Assembly (NCBI GenBank): GCA_963676345.2
Contig: CAXXTS010000003.1
Location: 166,153-230,152, forward strand
Direction of reading: 5' to 3'
Source: G963665925 sp963676345
GTDB taxonomy: Bacteria; Bacillota; Clostridia; Peptostreptococcales; Acidaminobacteraceae
DNA: 64,000 nt
Below the pieces are notes generated by a model. The model searched no databases and was not told the DNA's origin. It saw only the letters and a program-made list of their open reading frames with translations. Of the stretch, positions 63,179-64,000 are shown in pieces (position 1 is the first letter of the stretch; each line of letters opens with the position of its first letter). The position numbers and the translations under genes were made by a program.

Positions 63179-63248
63179 TTATAAGCAGTTTTTGCCCTGT
63201 GTTTCTTATATGGCGGTAAAGGGCACGCTAGAAAGGACTGAAAACACA

Positions 63249-64000
63249 ATGTCTAAGTATATTTTAAGAAGACTGCTACTGATGATTCCCGTACTGATAG
63301 GTGTGACATTTCTGGTTTATTTCATAATCAGCTTAACACCAGGTGATCCAGCGGCAATGATTCTCGGAAACGGCGCCACGGAAGAGTCCGTAATTGCCCT
63401 TCGAGAAGAGATGGGACTCAATGATCCTGTTATTATCCAATACGGAAGATACATGAAGAACCTACTGTCTGGAGACATGGGCACATCCTATTCTACTGGC
63501 AAGGCAGTGAGCGGTGAAATTGCACAGCGCTTCCCAAATACATTTAAGCTTACAATCAGCGCCATTATATTATCTGTACTCATATCTATACCAATCGGTG
63601 TTATTTCGGCAACGAGACAGTACTCTCTCTTTGATAACATCGGTATGATTGTGGCTCTTGTGGGCATATCCATGCCTTCATTCTGGGTGGGGCTCATTCT
63701 TATTATCGCCTTTTCCCTGAATCTGGGCTGGTTCCCATCAGGCGGCATGGAAGGTGTGAAAAGTTTGATTTTGCCGGCATTTACCCTGGCGATTGCTTCA
63801 ACGGCAAGTATCACACGTACAACACGTTCCTCAATGCTTGAGGTCATTCGACAAGATTATATCGACACGGCCAAGGCCAAAGGGGTCAGCAAGAATATTG
63901 TCATTAGAAAGCATGCACTAAAAAATGCACTGATTCCTGCAATTACTGTTATTGGACTTGAATTTGGCGTTCTACTGGGCGGGGCAGTGCTCACTGAAAC
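63249..64000 (+). CDS. ABC peptide importer permease, DppB/OppB-like (cut by window end)
   Basis: 250 codons seen. N-terminal helix (YILRRLLLMIPVLIGVTFLVYF) with the LTPGDPAAMILG motif, REEMGLNDPVIIQYGRYM, and the EAA loop DTAKAKGVSKNIVIRKHALKNA. The first five membrane helices are present. AAAGGA lies 11 bases before the ATG. It is the inner-membrane partner of the 61461 binding protein; the second permease and ATPases should lie beyond the window. Confidence 0.92.
   Translation, partial: MSKYILRRLLLMIPVLIGVTFLVYFIISLTPGDPAAMILGNGATEESVIALREEMGLNDPVIIQYGRYMKNLLSGDMGTSYSTGKAVSGEIAQRFPNTFKLTISAIILSVLISIPIGVISATRQYSLFDNIGMIVALVGISMPSFWVGLILIIAFSLNLGWFPSGGMEGVKSLILPAFTLAIASTASITRTTRSSMLEVIRQDYIDTAKAKGVSKNIVIRKHALKNALIPAITVIGLEFGVLLGGAVLTE

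Noticed and set aside
1..64000. tRNA, rRNA, CRISPR arrays, insertion sequences or prophage
   Set aside because: No cloverleaf-like conserved arms, direct-repeat arrays, transposase or phage genes were seen by reading; a tRNA or Rfam scan was not possible here.

Overview
The window reads as a chromosomal segment of an anaerobic, amino-acid and lactate fermenting member of the Bacillota (class Clostridia). The grounds are strong AGGAGG-type ribosome binding sites, many intrinsic terminators, low-to-middling GC, and gene content: an LctBCD-type electron-confurcating lactate dehydrogenase with its permease, tryptophanase, diaminopropionate ammonia-lyase, peptide transporters and peptidases, and a sigma-54 enhancer-binding activator. 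A Fusibacter- or Acidaminobacter-like organism would fit, but genus is a guess. No rRNA, tRNA, insertion sequence, prophage or CRISPR array was seen, and both ends cut through a gene.

Layout. 0-9 kb: a cut dCache sensor, a double-Cache histidine kinase, a universal stress protein, an MFS/SSS transporter pair, an OmpR-type regulator that lacks its phosphorylatable aspartate, its TPR-protein neighbour, and a DUF2179-type membrane protein. 9-17.7 kb: a small zinc-ribbon protein, YczE-like protein and Crp/Fnr regulator, then an amino-acid catabolic island with a divergent regulator, tryptophanase, an iron alcohol dehydrogenase overlapping a soluble histidine kinase, and diaminopropionate ammonia-lyase. 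17.7-22.3 kb: a chemoreceptor / Cys-rich PAS protein / GGDEF-EAL operon on the minus strand. 22.9-28.7 kb: a class II photolyase, then a minus-strand operon of anchored peptide-binding protein, DUF6305 protein, histidine kinase and response regulator. 29-36 kb: OPT peptide transporter with PqqD-like partner, PepD, a diguanylate cyclase, and PiT phosphate transporter with its DUF47/PhoU-like partner.

36-44.4 kb holds the two most unusual items. First is a candidate C-rich small RNA with its own -10 box and terminator, just ahead of a LysR gene. Second is a cobalamin riboswitch with a terminator platform controlling a tight operon of MATE exporter, GNAT acetyltransferase and a complete Nik/Cnt-like five-gene ABC importer. 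This arrangement suggests a B12-repressed cobalt (or cobalt-chelate) acquisition system, possibly with an exported chelator.

44.8-49.6 kb: a triple-PAS GGDEF/HD-GYP protein behind a possibly structured leader, a YjdM protein, a ROK regulator with a palindromic operator candidate, and an HD-domain protein. 49.7-55.8 kb: the lactate operon (EtfB, EtfA, FAD oxidase, permease) with a FadR-type operator and a perfect cre box in its promoter region, followed by its GntR/FadR regulator. 56-64 kb: a sigma-54 activator with a non-Fis C-terminus, divergent from a -24/-12 promoter driving a peptide-scavenging operon (S9 peptidase, M20 peptidase, peptide-binding lipoprotein, ABC permease cut by the window end).

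Common themes are peptide/amino-acid and lactate use, dense sensory control (five histidine kinases or Cache sensors, three c-di-GMP proteins), and layered transcriptional control by riboswitch, sigma-54, CcpA and local regulators.
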